Assembly (NCBI RefSeq): GCF_012396365.1
Contig: NZ_JAAXPG010000014.1
Coordinates: 124,001-188,000 of the forward strand
Direction of reading: 5' to 3'
Origin: Nocardiopsis alborubida
Lineage (GTDB): Bacteria > Actinomycetota > Actinomycetes > Streptosporangiales > Streptosporangiaceae
DNA: 64,000 nucleotides
The position numbers were made by a program, and so were the translations under genes. Below are positions 33,533 to 42,885 of the stretch, in pieces (within the stretch, counting starts at the first letter, position 1; every line of letters starts with the position of its first letter). A model generated the notes under the pieces. That model did not search any database. It was not told the DNA's origin and saw only the letters and a program-made list of their open reading frames with translations.

Positions 33533-34349
33533 GGGCCACCGCCCGGTACAGGTCGTCGAGGGTGGGCTGGCGCAGGTCCACGGCGCGCACCGGCCGGGCG
33601 TGTTCGGTGAGCATCCGCGCCAGGGTGGCGGTGGGGTCGGTGGTGGGCACGCGCACCTCCTCGTCGTCGAAGGTCAGGCGCACCTCTCCGGGCAGGCCGT
33701 CGAGCAGCTCCGGGGCGCTGCCCCGGGAGAGGATCCGGCCCCCGTGCGCCACGGCGATGCTGGCGCCCAGTTCGGTGAGTTCGGGCAGGTAGTGGGTGGT
33801 GTACACGACCGTCGCGCCCCGCGCGGCCCGGGCGCGCACCGCGTCGAGGAGGGCCTGCCGGGTCTCGGGGTCCACACCCGCGGTCGGCTCGTCCAGGAGC
33901 AGGAGGGAGGGGCGGTGGACCATCGCCGCGGCGGCCTGGACGCGGCGCTGCTGGCCTCCGGAGAGCACGCCCACCCGGCGGTCGAGGAAGCCGGTGAGCC
34001 GGAGCGCGTCGGCGATCTCGTCGACGGCCGCGTCCAGGGGCCGGCGGCGCAGGCCGTGCAGGCCGCCGAACAGGCGCAGGGTCTCCCGGGGCGTGACGGT
34101 CGGGTACAGCGCGAGGTGCTGGGGCGCCAGGCCGAGGAGGCGCCGGGCGGCCCGGGGCGGCTTTCCGCCGATCAGCACCCGGCCGCCGTCGGGGCGCAGC
34201 AGGCCCGAGACGACATGGGCGAACGTGGTCTTCCCGGCTCCGTTGTGGCCCACCAGTCCGACGATCTCGCCGGGTTCGGCGACCAGTGTGAAACCGTCCA
34301 GGGCGCGGACGGATCCGAATTCCTTGACCAGGGATAACGCTTCCAGCAT
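33522..34349 (-). CDS. ABC exporter ATPase (DrrA-like)
   Basis: The 275-aa protein has Walker A GHNGAGKTTF, signature LSGGQQRRVQAAAAM, Walker B LLLLDEPTAGVD and H-loop TTHYLPE. The C-terminal 60 residues are the extension of drug/lipid exporter ATPases. It heads the two-gene unit with the ABC-2 permease and is divergent from the TetR gene 56 bases away, its probable regulator. Confidence 0.88.
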   Translation of the reverse strand: MLEALSLVKEFGSVRALDGFTLVAEPGEIVGLVGHNGAGKTTFAHVVSGLLRPDGGRVLIGGKPPRAARRLLGLAPQHLALYPTVTPRETLRLFGGLHGLRRRPLDAAVDEIADALRLTGFLDRRVGVLSGGQQRRVQAAAAMVHRPSLLLLDEPTAGVDPETRQALLDAVRARAARGATVVYTTHYLPELTELGASIAVAHGGRILSRGSAPELLDGLPGEVRLTFDDEEVRVPTTDPTATLARMLTEHARPVRAVDLRQPTLDDLYRAVARAH

Positions 34350-34405
34350 GGGGGGTTTCCTCGATTTGTCCGTAGGATTTCGTGAAGTTGTATACGGTGT
34401 AGACT

Positions 34406-35152
34406 ATGGCTGTGCGCAAGATCAAGCAAGAAAGAAGGCCGGAGATCCTCGACGCCGCCCTGCGGCTCTCGGAGGAGCGGGGGCTGGCGGCCGTGTCGAT
34501 GCGCGCGGTCGCGGCCGACATCGGCCTCACCCCGATGGCCCTGTACGGGTACTTCGAGGGCAAGGAGGCGCTCCTGGACGGACTCGTCGGCCGCCTGCTG
34601 CGGGAGCTGCCCCTGCCCGGCTCCGAGCCCGACCCCCGAACCGACACCGACACCGACACCGACCCCGGATCCCGGCCCGACCGCGATCCCGACCACGGTT
34701 CCGCCCCCGCGCCCGGCCCCGATTCCGGCTGGCGCGACCGGCTGCTGGCCTGCGCCCGCGGGGCCCGCGCGCTGGCGCACCGGTACCCGCGGACGTTCCC
34801 CCTGCTGCTGGACCGGCCCGCCGAGCTCCCGGAGGCGATGCGGGTCGTGGACGCGCTCTACGCGGCCCTGCTGGACGCGGGTGTGCCGGACGCGCAGGTG
34901 GCGGCCCTGGAGCGGATGATCAGCACGTTCGTCCTGGGCTTCGCGGTCTCGGAGGTCAACGGCCGCTTCGGGGAGGGCAGTCTCGGCACGCGCGGACGCC
35001 GCGGGCTGGCGGACCCCCGGCAGGTGCCCGCGCACCACCGGCTCGGCGAGGTGCTGGACCGCCCGGTCGACTGGGACGCCGAGTTCGAGGAGGGGCTGGG
35101 CAGACTGCTGGAGGTGGTCGAGAGGTCGGCGGCGCCCCGGGCACACGGGTGA
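34406..35152 (+). CDS. TetR-family regulator with Asp/Pro-rich linker
   Basis: The 248-aa protein has an N-terminal TetR domain (VAADIGLTPMALYGYFEGKEALLDGL) and a TetR_C-type ligand domain (LALAHRYPRTFPLLLDRP region). In between is a low-complexity stretch of about 40 residues with DTDTDTDPGSRPDRDPD encoded by GACACC hexamer repeats. No Shine-Dalgarno site is seen; GTATAC at 34390-34395 lies just before the ATG, so the mRNA may be leaderless and the site may also hold the operator. Divergent from the ABC-2 exporter, which it probably represses. Confidence 0.82.
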   Translation: MAVRKIKQERRPEILDAALRLSEERGLAAVSMRAVAADIGLTPMALYGYFEGKEALLDGLVGRLLRELPLPGSEPDPRTDTDTDTDPGSRPDRDPDHGSAPAPGPDSGWRDRLLACARGARALAHRYPRTFPLLLDRPAELPEAMRVVDALYAALLDAGVPDAQVAALERMISTFVLGFAVSEVNGRFGEGSLGTRGRRGLADPRQVPAHHRLGEVLDRPVDWDAEFEEGLGRLLEVVERSAAPRAHG

Positions 35153-35312
35153 CACGGGACGGGGAGCAAGGTAGAACAGCACGAGCGCCCCGAGCGCCGG
35201 AGCCCGCCCGGCCGAGAACCCTGACGCCGGGGAGTCCGGTGCTTCACCCAGAGCTCCGCCGCACACGACCGCGGGGGAGCGGGGCGGTACCGACGAACGA
35301 GGAGCACGATCC

Positions 35313-37280
35313 TTGACCGACAACCCGTTCCTGTCCCCGAGCGAGCTTCCCTACCGGCTCCCCGACTTCGCGGCCATCCGCGAGGAGCACTTCCTGCCCG
35401 CCTTCGACAAGGGCGTGGCCGAGCACCTCGCGGAGGTGGACGCGATCGTCCGCGACCCGCAGCCCCCGACCTTCGACAACACCATCGCGGCGCTGGAGCG
35501 ATCCGGCGCGCTCCTGGCCAGGGTGGAGACCGTCCTGCACACCCTGGCCGGTTCCGACGCCACCGACGGCATCGAGGAGATCGAGCGGGAGATCGCCCCC
35601 AGGGCCGCGCAGCACCGGGACGCCATCTCGCTGAACCGGGACCTGTGGGAGCGCGTTCGGCAGGTCACCACCTCCGACCCGCAGGAGGCCTGGCTGCTGG
35701 AGCGGTACCGCCTCGACTTCGTCAAGGCGGGCGCCGACCTGGACGACGACCAGCAGGCCCGGCTGCGCGAGCTCAACACCGAACTCGCCGGGCTGAGCAC
35801 CGAGTTCTCCCGCAACGTGGTCCGGGCCACCCGCGAGGCCTCCCTCGTCACCGGCGACGTCTCCGACCTCGACGGCCTGGACGAGGCGCACATCAGCGCG
35901 ATCGAGCGGGACGGGGAGTACGTCCTGCCCCTGCTCAACACCACCGTGCAGCCCGCGCTGGCCCAGCTCACCAACCGCGCCACCCGCGAGCGGCTCTACA
36001 CCCTGAGCGCCGAGCGCGCTCCCGAGAACCTCGACATCGCCGCGCGCATGGCCGTCCTGCGCGCCGAACGGGCCGCGCTGCTCGGCTACCCCGACCACGC
36101 GGCCTACACCGTCGCCGACCAGACCGCCAAGACCGTCGACGCGGTCGAGGAGCGGCTCGGCCAGCTGGTCGGGCCCGCCCGGCGCAACGTCGAGAAGGAG
36201 GCCCGTGCCCTGGCCGAGCACGCCGGGCACGACATCGAGCCCTGGGACTGGCCCTTCTACGCCGAGCAGGTGCGCAGGGAGCGCTACGACTTCGACGACA
36301 GCGTCCTGCGCCCCTACTTCGAGCTGGGCAGGGTGGTCGAGGACGGCGTCTTCCACGCCGCGACGCTGCTGTACGGGATCACCTTCGCCGAGCGGGCCGA
36401 CCTGCGGGGCTACCACGAGGACGTGCGGGTGTGGGAGGTGTTCGACCGGGACGGCTCGCCCCTGGGGCTGTTCCTGCTGGACCCCTACGCCAGGCCGACC
36501 AAGCGCGGCGGCGCGTGGATGCACAACCTGGTCGACCAGTCCTTCCTGCTGGACGAGCGGCCGGTGGTGGTGAACAACCTCAACATCACCAAGCCCGCCT
36601 CGGGCCCAACCCTGCTCACCTTCGACGAGGTCGAGACGGCCTTCCACGAGTTCGGCCACGCCCTGCACGGGCTGCTGTCGGCCGTGCGGTTCCCGCGCGT
36701 GCAGGGCACGAGCGTGCCGCGCGACTTCGTGGAGTTCCCCTCCCAGGTCAACGAGATGTGGGCGACCTGGCCGGAGGTCCTGGCCCACTACGCCCGCCAC
36801 CACGAGACCGGTGAGCCGGTGCCCGCGGAACTCGTCGAGCGCCTGACGGCCGCCCGCCAGTTCAACCAGGGCTTCGCGACCTTCGAGTACCTGGCCGCGG
36901 CGCTCCTGGACTGGTCGTGGCACCGCCTGGCCCCGGGCGAGGCGGTGGAGGACCCGGCCTCCTTCGAGGCGCGCGCCCTGGAGGCCGCGGGAGCCCTGCA
37001 CCCCCTGGTCCGCCCGCGTTACCGGTCCGCGTACTTCATGCACGTGTTCGCCAACGGCTACAGCGCGGGCTACTACTCCTACGTGTGGAGCGAGGTCCTG
37101 GACGCCGAGAGCGTGGAGTGGTTCACCGAGAACGGCGGCCTCACCCGGGAGGGCGGGGACCGCTTCCGGGAGAGGGTGCTGTCCGTGGGCGGCGGCGTGG
37201 ACCCCATGGAGGCGGTCCGCGACTTCCTGGGCCGCGAGCCCCGGATGGAGCCCCTGCTGGCCCGCCGCGGGCTGGCCTGA
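35313..37280 (+). CDS. M3-family metallopeptidase (peptidyl-dipeptidase Dcp-like)
   Basis: The 655-aa cytosolic protein has the M3 zinc motif HEFGHALHG (near residue 447) with the downstream Glu, and the family's FVEFPSQVNEMWA and NGYSAGYYSYVWSEVLDAE segments. Length fits oligopeptidase A/Dcp (about 680). The TTG start at 35313 is supported by GAGGAG seven bases upstream. It would trim intracellular oligopeptides. It stands alone, with a strong hairpin after the stop. Confidence 0.92.
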   Translation: MTDNPFLSPSELPYRLPDFAAIREEHFLPAFDKGVAEHLAEVDAIVRDPQPPTFDNTIAALERSGALLARVETVLHTLAGSDATDGIEEIEREIAPRAAQHRDAISLNRDLWERVRQVTTSDPQEAWLLERYRLDFVKAGADLDDDQQARLRELNTELAGLSTEFSRNVVRATREASLVTGDVSDLDGLDEAHISAIERDGEYVLPLLNTTVQPALAQLTNRATRERLYTLSAERAPENLDIAARMAVLRAERAALLGYPDHAAYTVADQTAKTVDAVEERLGQLVGPARRNVEKEARALAEHAGHDIEPWDWPFYAEQVRRERYDFDDSVLRPYFELGRVVEDGVFHAATLLYGITFAERADLRGYHEDVRVWEVFDRDGSPLGLFLLDPYARPTKRGGAWMHNLVDQSFLLDERPVVVNNLNITKPASGPTLLTFDEVETAFHEFGHALHGLLSAVRFPRVQGTSVPRDFVEFPSQVNEMWATWPEVLAHYARHHETGEPVPAELVERLTAARQFNQGFATFEYLAAALLDWSWHRLAPGEAVEDPASFEARALEAAGALHPLVRPRYRSAYFMHVFANGYSAGYYSYVWSEVLDAESVEWFTENGGLTREGGDRFRERVLSVGGGVDPMEAVRDFLGREPRMEPLLARRGLA

Positions 37281-37355
37281 CCCCCGGCTGAGCGGCCGGG
37301 GCCGATCCGGTTTACGGCCGACCCGTCGGCGGATCCGCCCCCGCGGCCGAGCCCG

Positions 37356-37388
37356 GCCCGGGCGCACCGGGAGGCGGTGCGCCCGGGC
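37356..37388. terminator. convergent terminator hairpin
   Basis: A perfect 13-bp stem (37356-37368 and 37376-37388) with a seven-base loop lies between the peptidase stop and the gcvH stop. No U-tract follows. Confidence 0.65.
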
Positions 37389-37506
37389 CCCTCAGGGTCC
37401 GTGTCCCGCGGGCCCGGCCCCGCCGCCCGCGCGGCCGGGCCCCGGCAGGGGGCGGGACACCGACCGGCGGGGACCCGACGGGCCCGCGGAGGAGAGGGTG
37501 CGAGCC

Positions 37507-37902
37507 CTACTCCTCGGCCTCCTCGCGGATCAGCTTCCCGTAGGCCTCGGCGTCGAGCAGCGCGTCCACCGCCTCCGGGTCCGCGGGCCTGACCAGGAAG
37601 AGCCAGCAGTCGTAGGGGTCGTCGTTGACCTGCTCGGGCTCCTCCGCGAGTTCGGTGTTGACCTCGGTGACCTCGCCCCTGAACGGCGCGTAGAACTCCG
37701 ACACGGCCTTGACCGACTCCACCGTTCCCACCGGTTCCTCGGCGTCGACCCGCGCTCCGACTTCGGGCAGCTCCAGAAAGACCACGTCGCCCAGCTGCCG
37801 CTGGGCGTAGTCGGTCAGTCCGACGGCGACCGTGCCGCCGGACTCGCGGCGGACCCATTCGTGGGACGTGGTGTAGAGCAGGTCGCCCGGGATGCTGGCC
37901 AT
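37507..37902 (-). CDS. gcvH: glycine cleavage system H protein
   Basis: The 131-aa protein has the lipoyl-domain motif GTVESVKAVSEFYAPFRGEV, with the lipoylated Lys in SVKA, and the N-terminal YTTSHEWVRRE of H proteins. It shuttles the aminomethyl group between the P, T and L proteins. ATG 37902 has AAGGGG upstream. The other gcv genes are not in the window, which is common in actinomycetes. Confidence 0.95.
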   Translation of the reverse strand: MASIPGDLLYTTSHEWVRRESGGTVAVGLTDYAQRQLGDVVFLELPEVGARVDAEEPVGTVESVKAVSEFYAPFRGEVTEVNTELAEEPEQVNDDPYDCWLFLVRPADPEAVDALLDAEAYGKLIREEAEE

Positions 37903-38206
37903 GGCAGGCCCCTTCGTGTCTTTACGTGTGCCAAGCGCGATCACCCCTGGTGGGAGACCGGCAAGGCCAGTGTGCTGGACCGGCGGTCGCCCGGGGGCGC
38001 CTTTGGCGCAACCGGGGAGAGGTGTCGCCCCGGCGGCCCCCGGCACACGCCCGAAGGCGTGGCGCGGGCGGACTCCTGAGCCGGGTTCGTCTGTTTCGTC
38101 CGGCCTGGGGCGCGCGGGCGCCCGGGAGGAGGGGCGGCCGTCCGCGGTCGGCGTACTGGTCGGTAACCTCGTTGTCGGTCACACCGAACGCACGGGAAGG
38201 CGTCCG
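37903..38206. other. divergent promoter region of gcvH and enoyl-CoA hydratase
   Basis: This 304-base gap has no gene. It is rich in short inverted repeats, for example GCGCC TTT GGCGC near 38008, and could fold into a structured leader for gcvH. I could not match it to the glycine riboswitch core. Confidence 0.35.
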
Positions 38207-38974
38207 ATGAGCGAGGAACTGTCCGTCCGCCTCGACGGCCACGTCGCCGTCCTGGAGATCCACCGGCCGCCCAACAACCACTTCGACCACGCCGTCCTCA
38301 AGGAGCTGGCGGACACCGCCGAGGAGCTGGTCGCCACCGGGGACCGCCGCGCCCTCGTGGTGTGCTCGGAGGGCAAGAACTTCTGCGCCGGGGTGGACTT
38401 CGCGGCGGGCGGGGTCGGCGACACCCCGGTCCGGACCCTCAGTGCCATCTACGGCGAGGCGCTGCGCCTGTTCTCCCTGCCGGTGCCCGTGGTCGCCGCC
38501 GTCCAGGGCGCGGCGGTGGGCGGCGGCCTGGGCCTGGCCTGCGCGGCGGACTTCCGGGTGGCCGCGCCCTCCACCCGCTTCCACGCCAACTTCGGGCTCC
38601 TGGGCCTGCACCAGGGCTTCGGGCTGAGCGTGTCCCTGCCCGCGATCGTCGGCCGCCAGAAGGCCGCCGACATGTTCTACACCGCCCGCCGGGTGACCGG
38701 CACCGAGGCCCACGCCATCGGCCTGGCCGACCTGCTGGTGGACGAGGACGCCCTGCGGCGGGCGGCGGTGGACCACGCCCACCGCGTCGCCGCCTCCGCC
38801 CCGCTGGCCGTGCGCTCGATGAAGGCCACGCTCCGCGCCGACCTGCTCGCCGCGCTGCCCGCCGCCCTGGACCGGGAGGTCGCGGAGCAGAGCGGGCAGC
38901 TCGGCACCAAGGACCACGAGGCCGGGGTCAGCGCCTCCCTCGCCCGGGTCAGGCCCGCCTTCACCGGGGAGTAG
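38207..38974 (+). CDS. enoyl-CoA hydratase/isomerase family protein
   Basis: The 255-aa crotonase-fold protein has the CoA/oxyanion segments SEGKNFCAGVDFAAGG and VAAVQGAAVGGGLGLACAADFRVA. At the usual second catalytic Glu position the HANFGLLGLHQGFG segment has no Glu, so it may be an isomerase or a non-hydratase member. GGAAGG precedes the ATG. It is monocistronic and divergent from gcvH. The acyl-CoA substrate is not evident. Confidence 0.85.
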   Translation: MSEELSVRLDGHVAVLEIHRPPNNHFDHAVLKELADTAEELVATGDRRALVVCSEGKNFCAGVDFAAGGVGDTPVRTLSAIYGEALRLFSLPVPVVAAVQGAAVGGGLGLACAADFRVAAPSTRFHANFGLLGLHQGFGLSVSLPAIVGRQKAADMFYTARRVTGTEAHAIGLADLLVDEDALRRAAVDHAHRVAASAPLAVRSMKATLRADLLAALPAALDREVAEQSGQLGTKDHEAGVSASLARVRPAFTGE

Positions 38975-39052
38975 TCGGCGCGGCCCCGGTACACGGCAGG
39001 GGCACCGCCGACCGTGGCTGGACTGTCGCTGGCCGGGAACACACTCGGTGCC

Positions 39053-39637
39053 ATGAGTTCTCGGATCGGAGCCAACGAGCCCCGTAGCCCCCTTGCGTGG
39101 ATCGAGTCCATGGGCGGCCCGCTGCTCGCTGTCCCCGTCTCCCTGCTCTCCGCGTGGGAGGGCTGTACCGAGACGGGGATGATCTGGGGGGAGACGGACA
39201 CCCCTGACGACTACGATCGGGCCTGCGCCGTGGACGGCCTGGCCGGGGTGATCGCCGTGGGAGACGGCGACGGGCGGGCGCTGGTCCTGGGGGACGGTCC
39301 CGACCCCGGTTGCTACCTGCCTGAGCACCGTGCTTTCCTGCGCTGGATCGCCGCCGACTCCGAGGCCGACCTGAGAGCCGCGGCCGAGGCGGTCCTGGCC
39401 GATTCCGCCGTGGAATGGGAGGAGTGCGGTGTCTGGGTGACGGACGGTCCCGTCATCCTCATGGACTCCGTCACCCCGGGGTCCTCTCCAGACACCGTCC
39501 ACCCCGGAGAAGGGTCGCCCGAGCGTGCTCCTGTCCCGCTGTCCGCCGGTCGGTGGAGAGTGAGCGCCGCCCACACCCGGACCGACGAGGGGACTCAGGT
39601 CAGCCTGGTGCGGCTCCTGCCTGCCGGGGACCTTTGA
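39053..39637 (+). CDS. Imm21-like immunity-family protein
   Basis: The 194-aa protein starts with a segment, WIESMGGPLLAVPVSLLSAW, that fits the Imm21 family of polymorphic-toxin immunity proteins, followed by DDYDRACAVDGLAGVIAVG. It is acidic and has no signal peptide. No toxin gene lies beside it, so it may be an orphan immunity gene. The ATG at 39053 was chosen; GTG at 39014 is possible. Family assignment is from memory of the N-terminal pattern. Confidence 0.6.
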   Translation: MSSRIGANEPRSPLAWIESMGGPLLAVPVSLLSAWEGCTETGMIWGETDTPDDYDRACAVDGLAGVIAVGDGDGRALVLGDGPDPGCYLPEHRAFLRWIAADSEADLRAAAEAVLADSAVEWEECGVWVTDGPVILMDSVTPGSSPDTVHPGEGSPERAPVPLSAGRWRVSAAHTRTDEGTQVSLVRLLPAGDL

Positions 39638-39776
39638 GGCCGGGGGCCCGGTCACGGGTCTGCGGCCGGTGGTGCGTGCGGCGTCTGGGGGTGCGGACTC
39701 CGGATTCCCGGCCCCACCGAGGCCGCCGGTCACTACACTGGTGCAACTCGAAACAGCGTGCGGACAGGGGGTCGCG

Positions 39777-41480
39777 ATGGGTGCACCCGATGTGACGGCG
39801 TCCACCCAGTGGTGGCAGGGGCTCAACGCGGCCAAGGCCACCTCCACCCCCGCCGACCGGGTCCGGTCCCTGGTCAGGGAGCACCAGCGCTGGTATCCCA
39901 AGGCCGACGTGGCGCTGCTGAGCCGGGCCTACGCCGTCGCCGAGCACCTGCACAAGGAGCAGAAGCGCAAGAGCGGCGAGCCGTTCATCATCCACCCGGT
40001 GGCCGTGGCCACCATCCTCGCCGAGATGGGTCTGGACACCGCGACACTGGTCGCCGCGCTCCTGCACGACACGGTGGAGGACACCCCCTTCAGCCTGGCC
40101 CACCTCGCGGCGGAGTTCGGGACCGAGGTCGGCGTCATGGTGGACGGCGTCACCAAGGTGGACCGGTCCATGTACGGCAGCGCGGCGGCGGGGGAGACCT
40201 TCCGCAAGATGGTGGTGGCCGCCCGCGACGACCTGCGCGTGCTGCTGATCAAGCTCGCCGACCGGCTCCACAACCTGCGCACCCTCCAGTTCCAGCCCCC
40301 GCACAAGCGCGTCAAGATCGCCCAGGGCACCCGGGAGCTCCTCATCCCCCTCGCGGAGAGGCTGGGCGTGTACCGGCTCAAGCGCGACCTGGAGGACCTG
40401 TGCTTCGAGTACCTGGAGGGAGAGGACTTCGAGCGGGTCAGCGCCCGTGTGCGCAGGGTCCGTGAGAGTTGCGCCCACGAGGTCGACGCGCTGCGCGTCT
40501 CCCTGCGCGACGGCCTGGCCTCCTTCCGGGTCAAGGCGCGGGTGGAGGTGCGCTCCCGCCACCCGTACTCGGTGTTCACCTCCGGCACCGGCCTGACCGC
40601 CGACCCCGACCCGCTGGACACCGTCCGGTACGTGGTCGTCGTCAAGGGGGACGAGCGCAACGCCTACCTGGCCCTGGGGGCGGTCCACGGGAGGTGGAAG
40701 CCCTACCCGGCGAAGTTCCGCGACTTCATCGCCACCCCCCGGTACAACCTGTACCGGGCGCTGCACACCACCGTCCTCACCGAGTCCGGCCGCCGTGTGC
40801 AGATCATCATCTGCGACTCCCACGCCCAGCAGGTCTCCGAGTACGGCATCATCGCCGACATCCGCCAGGCCACCGGCAGGGACGGCCGCCTGACGACCGA
40901 GCGCACCACCGACCCGGAGTGGCTGACCCGGCTGCTCGGGTGGCAGGAGCAGGCCTCGGCCGAGGAACTGCTGGAGGGCGTGCGCACCGACCTGGCCGAC
41001 AGCATCACCGTGCTCACCGGGCAGGGCGAGGTCCTCACCCTGCCCGAGGGCGCCACACCGGTCGACGTGGCCTACGCGCTCGGCGCCGACACCGGCGACC
41101 GCTACTCGGCGGCGGCCATCGACGGCCGCCTGGTCAGCCCCGCGACCCGGGTCCGGGAGGGGGACACGGTGCACATCATCACCAAGTCCGAACCCGCGCC
41201 GGACCGCGGGTGGCTGGAGTCGGTCAGGACCGGCAGGGCGCGGGTCGCGATCGCCGCCTGGCACCGCACGCGCGCCCACGAGCAGGCGGAGCACACCGGC
41301 AGGGAGAGGATGATCGCCCTGGTGGGGGCGGACCGGCTCATCGAGGCCGAGTCGTCGGGAGCGATGACCGGGGTGGCGCGCCGTTCGGGCTACCCGTCCC
41401 TGGAGGAGCTCTACGTGGCCCTGGGGTACGAGCAGGTCAGCTCCGAGGACGTGGCCGCCCTCCTGCTGCCGTTGGCCTGA
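39777..41480 (+). CDS. RelA/SpoT-family protein, synthetase domain degenerate
   Basis: The 567-aa protein has a well-conserved (p)ppGpp hydrolase HD domain: KRKSGEPFIIHP (His73) and LLHDTVEDT (His97-Asp98). The synthetase region (about 250-360) is altered. The usual GRPKHYYSIY G-loop is RSRHPYSVFTSG, and the catalytic Glu of the E-x-Q-I-R-T motif is replaced (RRVQIIICD). A TGS domain (about 409-470) follows; the ACT domain is absent. It is likely a hydrolase-only or regulatory paralogue. ATG 39777 is preferred; a longer frame to 39669 lacks homology. Confidence 0.88.
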   Translation: MGAPDVTASTQWWQGLNAAKATSTPADRVRSLVREHQRWYPKADVALLSRAYAVAEHLHKEQKRKSGEPFIIHPVAVATILAEMGLDTATLVAALLHDTVEDTPFSLAHLAAEFGTEVGVMVDGVTKVDRSMYGSAAAGETFRKMVVAARDDLRVLLIKLADRLHNLRTLQFQPPHKRVKIAQGTRELLIPLAERLGVYRLKRDLEDLCFEYLEGEDFERVSARVRRVRESCAHEVDALRVSLRDGLASFRVKARVEVRSRHPYSVFTSGTGLTADPDPLDTVRYVVVVKGDERNAYLALGAVHGRWKPYPAKFRDFIATPRYNLYRALHTTVLTESGRRVQIIICDSHAQQVSEYGIIADIRQATGRDGRLTTERTTDPEWLTRLLGWQEQASAEELLEGVRTDLADSITVLTGQGEVLTLPEGATPVDVAYALGADTGDRYSAAAIDGRLVSPATRVREGDTVHIITKSEPAPDRGWLESVRTGRARVAIAAWHRTRAHEQAEHTGRERMIALVGADRLIEAESSGAMTGVARRSGYPSLEELYVALGYEQVSSEDVAALLLPLA

Positions 41481-41562
41481 CGGCGGCCCGGCACGGGTCC
41501 CGCCCGAACCGAGCCGGGGCCTTCGGCGTCCCAGGAGGGGGCCGGGCCCGATGGGTCCCAGA

Positions 41563-41584
41563 CCGCTGGGTCCGGACCCAGCGG
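41563..41584. terminator. convergent terminator palindrome
   Basis: A perfect 22-bp palindrome (11-bp arms, CCGCTGGGTCC) lies between the RelA/SpoT stop and the stop of the convergent OYE gene. More GC-rich repeats surround it. No U-tract. Confidence 0.5.
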
Positions 41585-41650
41585 AACCCGCCCGGGGCTT
41601 TCGGCGCCTTCCGGACGGATCCCCGTCCGGGGGGTCCGAACCCGCCGGGT

Positions 41651-42772
41651 TCAGGCCCCGCCGGTGACGCGCGGGCGGCCGACCGCGTAGCCGTACTGCT
41701 CGGGCCAGCGCGTCCGCGCGCCCAGCTCCTCGGCGGCGCGGTGGGCCCAGTAGGGCTCGCGCAGCAACTGCCGTCCCAGGAACACCGCGTCGGCGCGGCC
41801 CGAGGCGACGATCTCCTCGGCCTGGGCGGGTTCGGTGATCGCCCCGACCGCGCCGGTGGGCATGCCGGTGGCGCCGCGGACCTGCTCGGCGAAGGGCACC
41901 TGGTAGTTCGGGCCCACGGGGATGCGGGCGTCGGCGACCAGGCCGCCGGTGGACACGTCGAGCAGGTCCACGCCCCGGGCCTGGAGCTCCTTGGCGAGCA
42001 GGACGGTGTCCTCGCCGGTCCAGCCCTCGCGCTCGTCGGCCTCGTCCTCCGACAGCCAGTCGGTGGCCGAGGTGCGGAAGAGCACCGGCAGGTGCTCGGG
42101 CCACACCTCGCGCACGGCCTCGACGACCTCCAGCGCGAAGCGCATCCGGTTCTCGGGGCTGCCGCCGTACTCGTCGGTGCGGTGGTTGGTGGCGGGCGAC
42201 AGGAAGGAGTGCAGCAGGTAGCCGTGCGCGCCGTGCACCTCGACCACCTGGAACCCGGCGGCCAGCGCCAGCTCGGCCGAGGCCGCGAAGTCGCGGACCA
42301 GCTGCCGGATCCCGTCGGCGGTCAGCTCGGCCGGCGCGGCGTAGCCGGGGAAGGCCTCGGTGCCGGGGCCCACCGTCGGCCATCCGCCCTCGGACTCGGG
42401 GACGGCCCGTCCGCCCAGCCAGGGCTTGTCCGTCGAGGCCTTGCGCCCGGCGTGCGCGAGCTGGATGGCCGGTACCGCGCCGTGGGCGCTGATCGCGGCG
42501 GTCACGCGCGCGAAGGCCTCCTGCTGGCGGCTGTTCCACAGGCCCAGGTCCCAGGGGCTGATCCTCCCGTCGGGCCGCACGCCGGTGGCCTCGACCATGA
42601 CCAGACCGGTCCCGCCCGCGGCCCGGTCGGCCAGGTGTGCGAGGTGGAAGTCGGTCGGGGCGCCGGTGTCGGGTCCCTCGGAGGCGGCTGAGTACATGCA
42701 CATCGGGGACATCCACACGCGGTTGGGGATCTCCAGCGACCTCAGCTTCAAGGGGGTGAACAGCGTGCTCAA
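41651..42772 (-). CDS. old yellow enzyme family NADPH dehydrogenase (YqjM-like)
   Basis: The 373-aa FMN barrel has WMSPMCMYSA (the Cys that tunes the flavin in YqjM-type enzymes), QLAHAGRKAS, VEVHGAHGYLLHSFLSPATNHRTDEYGG and the phosphate-binding GAITEPAQAEE...FLGRQLLREPYW. It reduces activated double bonds with NADPH. The TTG start at 42772 has GGAAGGA six bases upstream and begins STLFTPLKLR, as in the family; ATG 42811 would add an unlikely 13 residues. Divergent from an ArsR gene that probably regulates it. Confidence 0.9.
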   Translation of the reverse strand: MSTLFTPLKLRSLEIPNRVWMSPMCMYSAASEGPDTGAPTDFHLAHLADRAAGGTGLVMVEATGVRPDGRISPWDLGLWNSRQQEAFARVTAAISAHGAVPAIQLAHAGRKASTDKPWLGGRAVPESEGGWPTVGPGTEAFPGYAAPAELTADGIRQLVRDFAASAELALAAGFQVVEVHGAHGYLLHSFLSPATNHRTDEYGGSPENRMRFALEVVEAVREVWPEHLPVLFRTSATDWLSEDEADEREGWTGEDTVLLAKELQARGVDLLDVSTGGLVADARIPVGPNYQVPFAEQVRGATGMPTGAVGAITEPAQAEEIVASGRADAVFLGRQLLREPYWAHRAAEELGARTRWPEQYGYAVGRPRVTGGA

Positions 42773-42858
42773 GGGGTGTCCTTCCGTCTGCGGCACGTGG
42801 TCGGCGCCCATCGGGGGGCGGACCGGCGCACGGTGGCCGGGCTCTAATACGATGAATG

Positions 42859-42885
42859 ACGTACTACGGTAAGCAACGTACTACG
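42859..42885. promoter_or_regulatory. tandem ACGTACTACG repeats, probable ArsR operator
   Basis: ACGTACTACG occurs at 42859-42868 and 42876-42885, a 17-base period, in an AT-richer gap between the divergent OYE and ArsR genes. Related CTACG and CGTAC elements continue to about 42915. Confidence 0.5.

Noticed and set aside
37903-38206. Glycine riboswitch upstream of gcvH
   Set aside because: The region is structured, but I could not find the conserved aptamer core on either strand.
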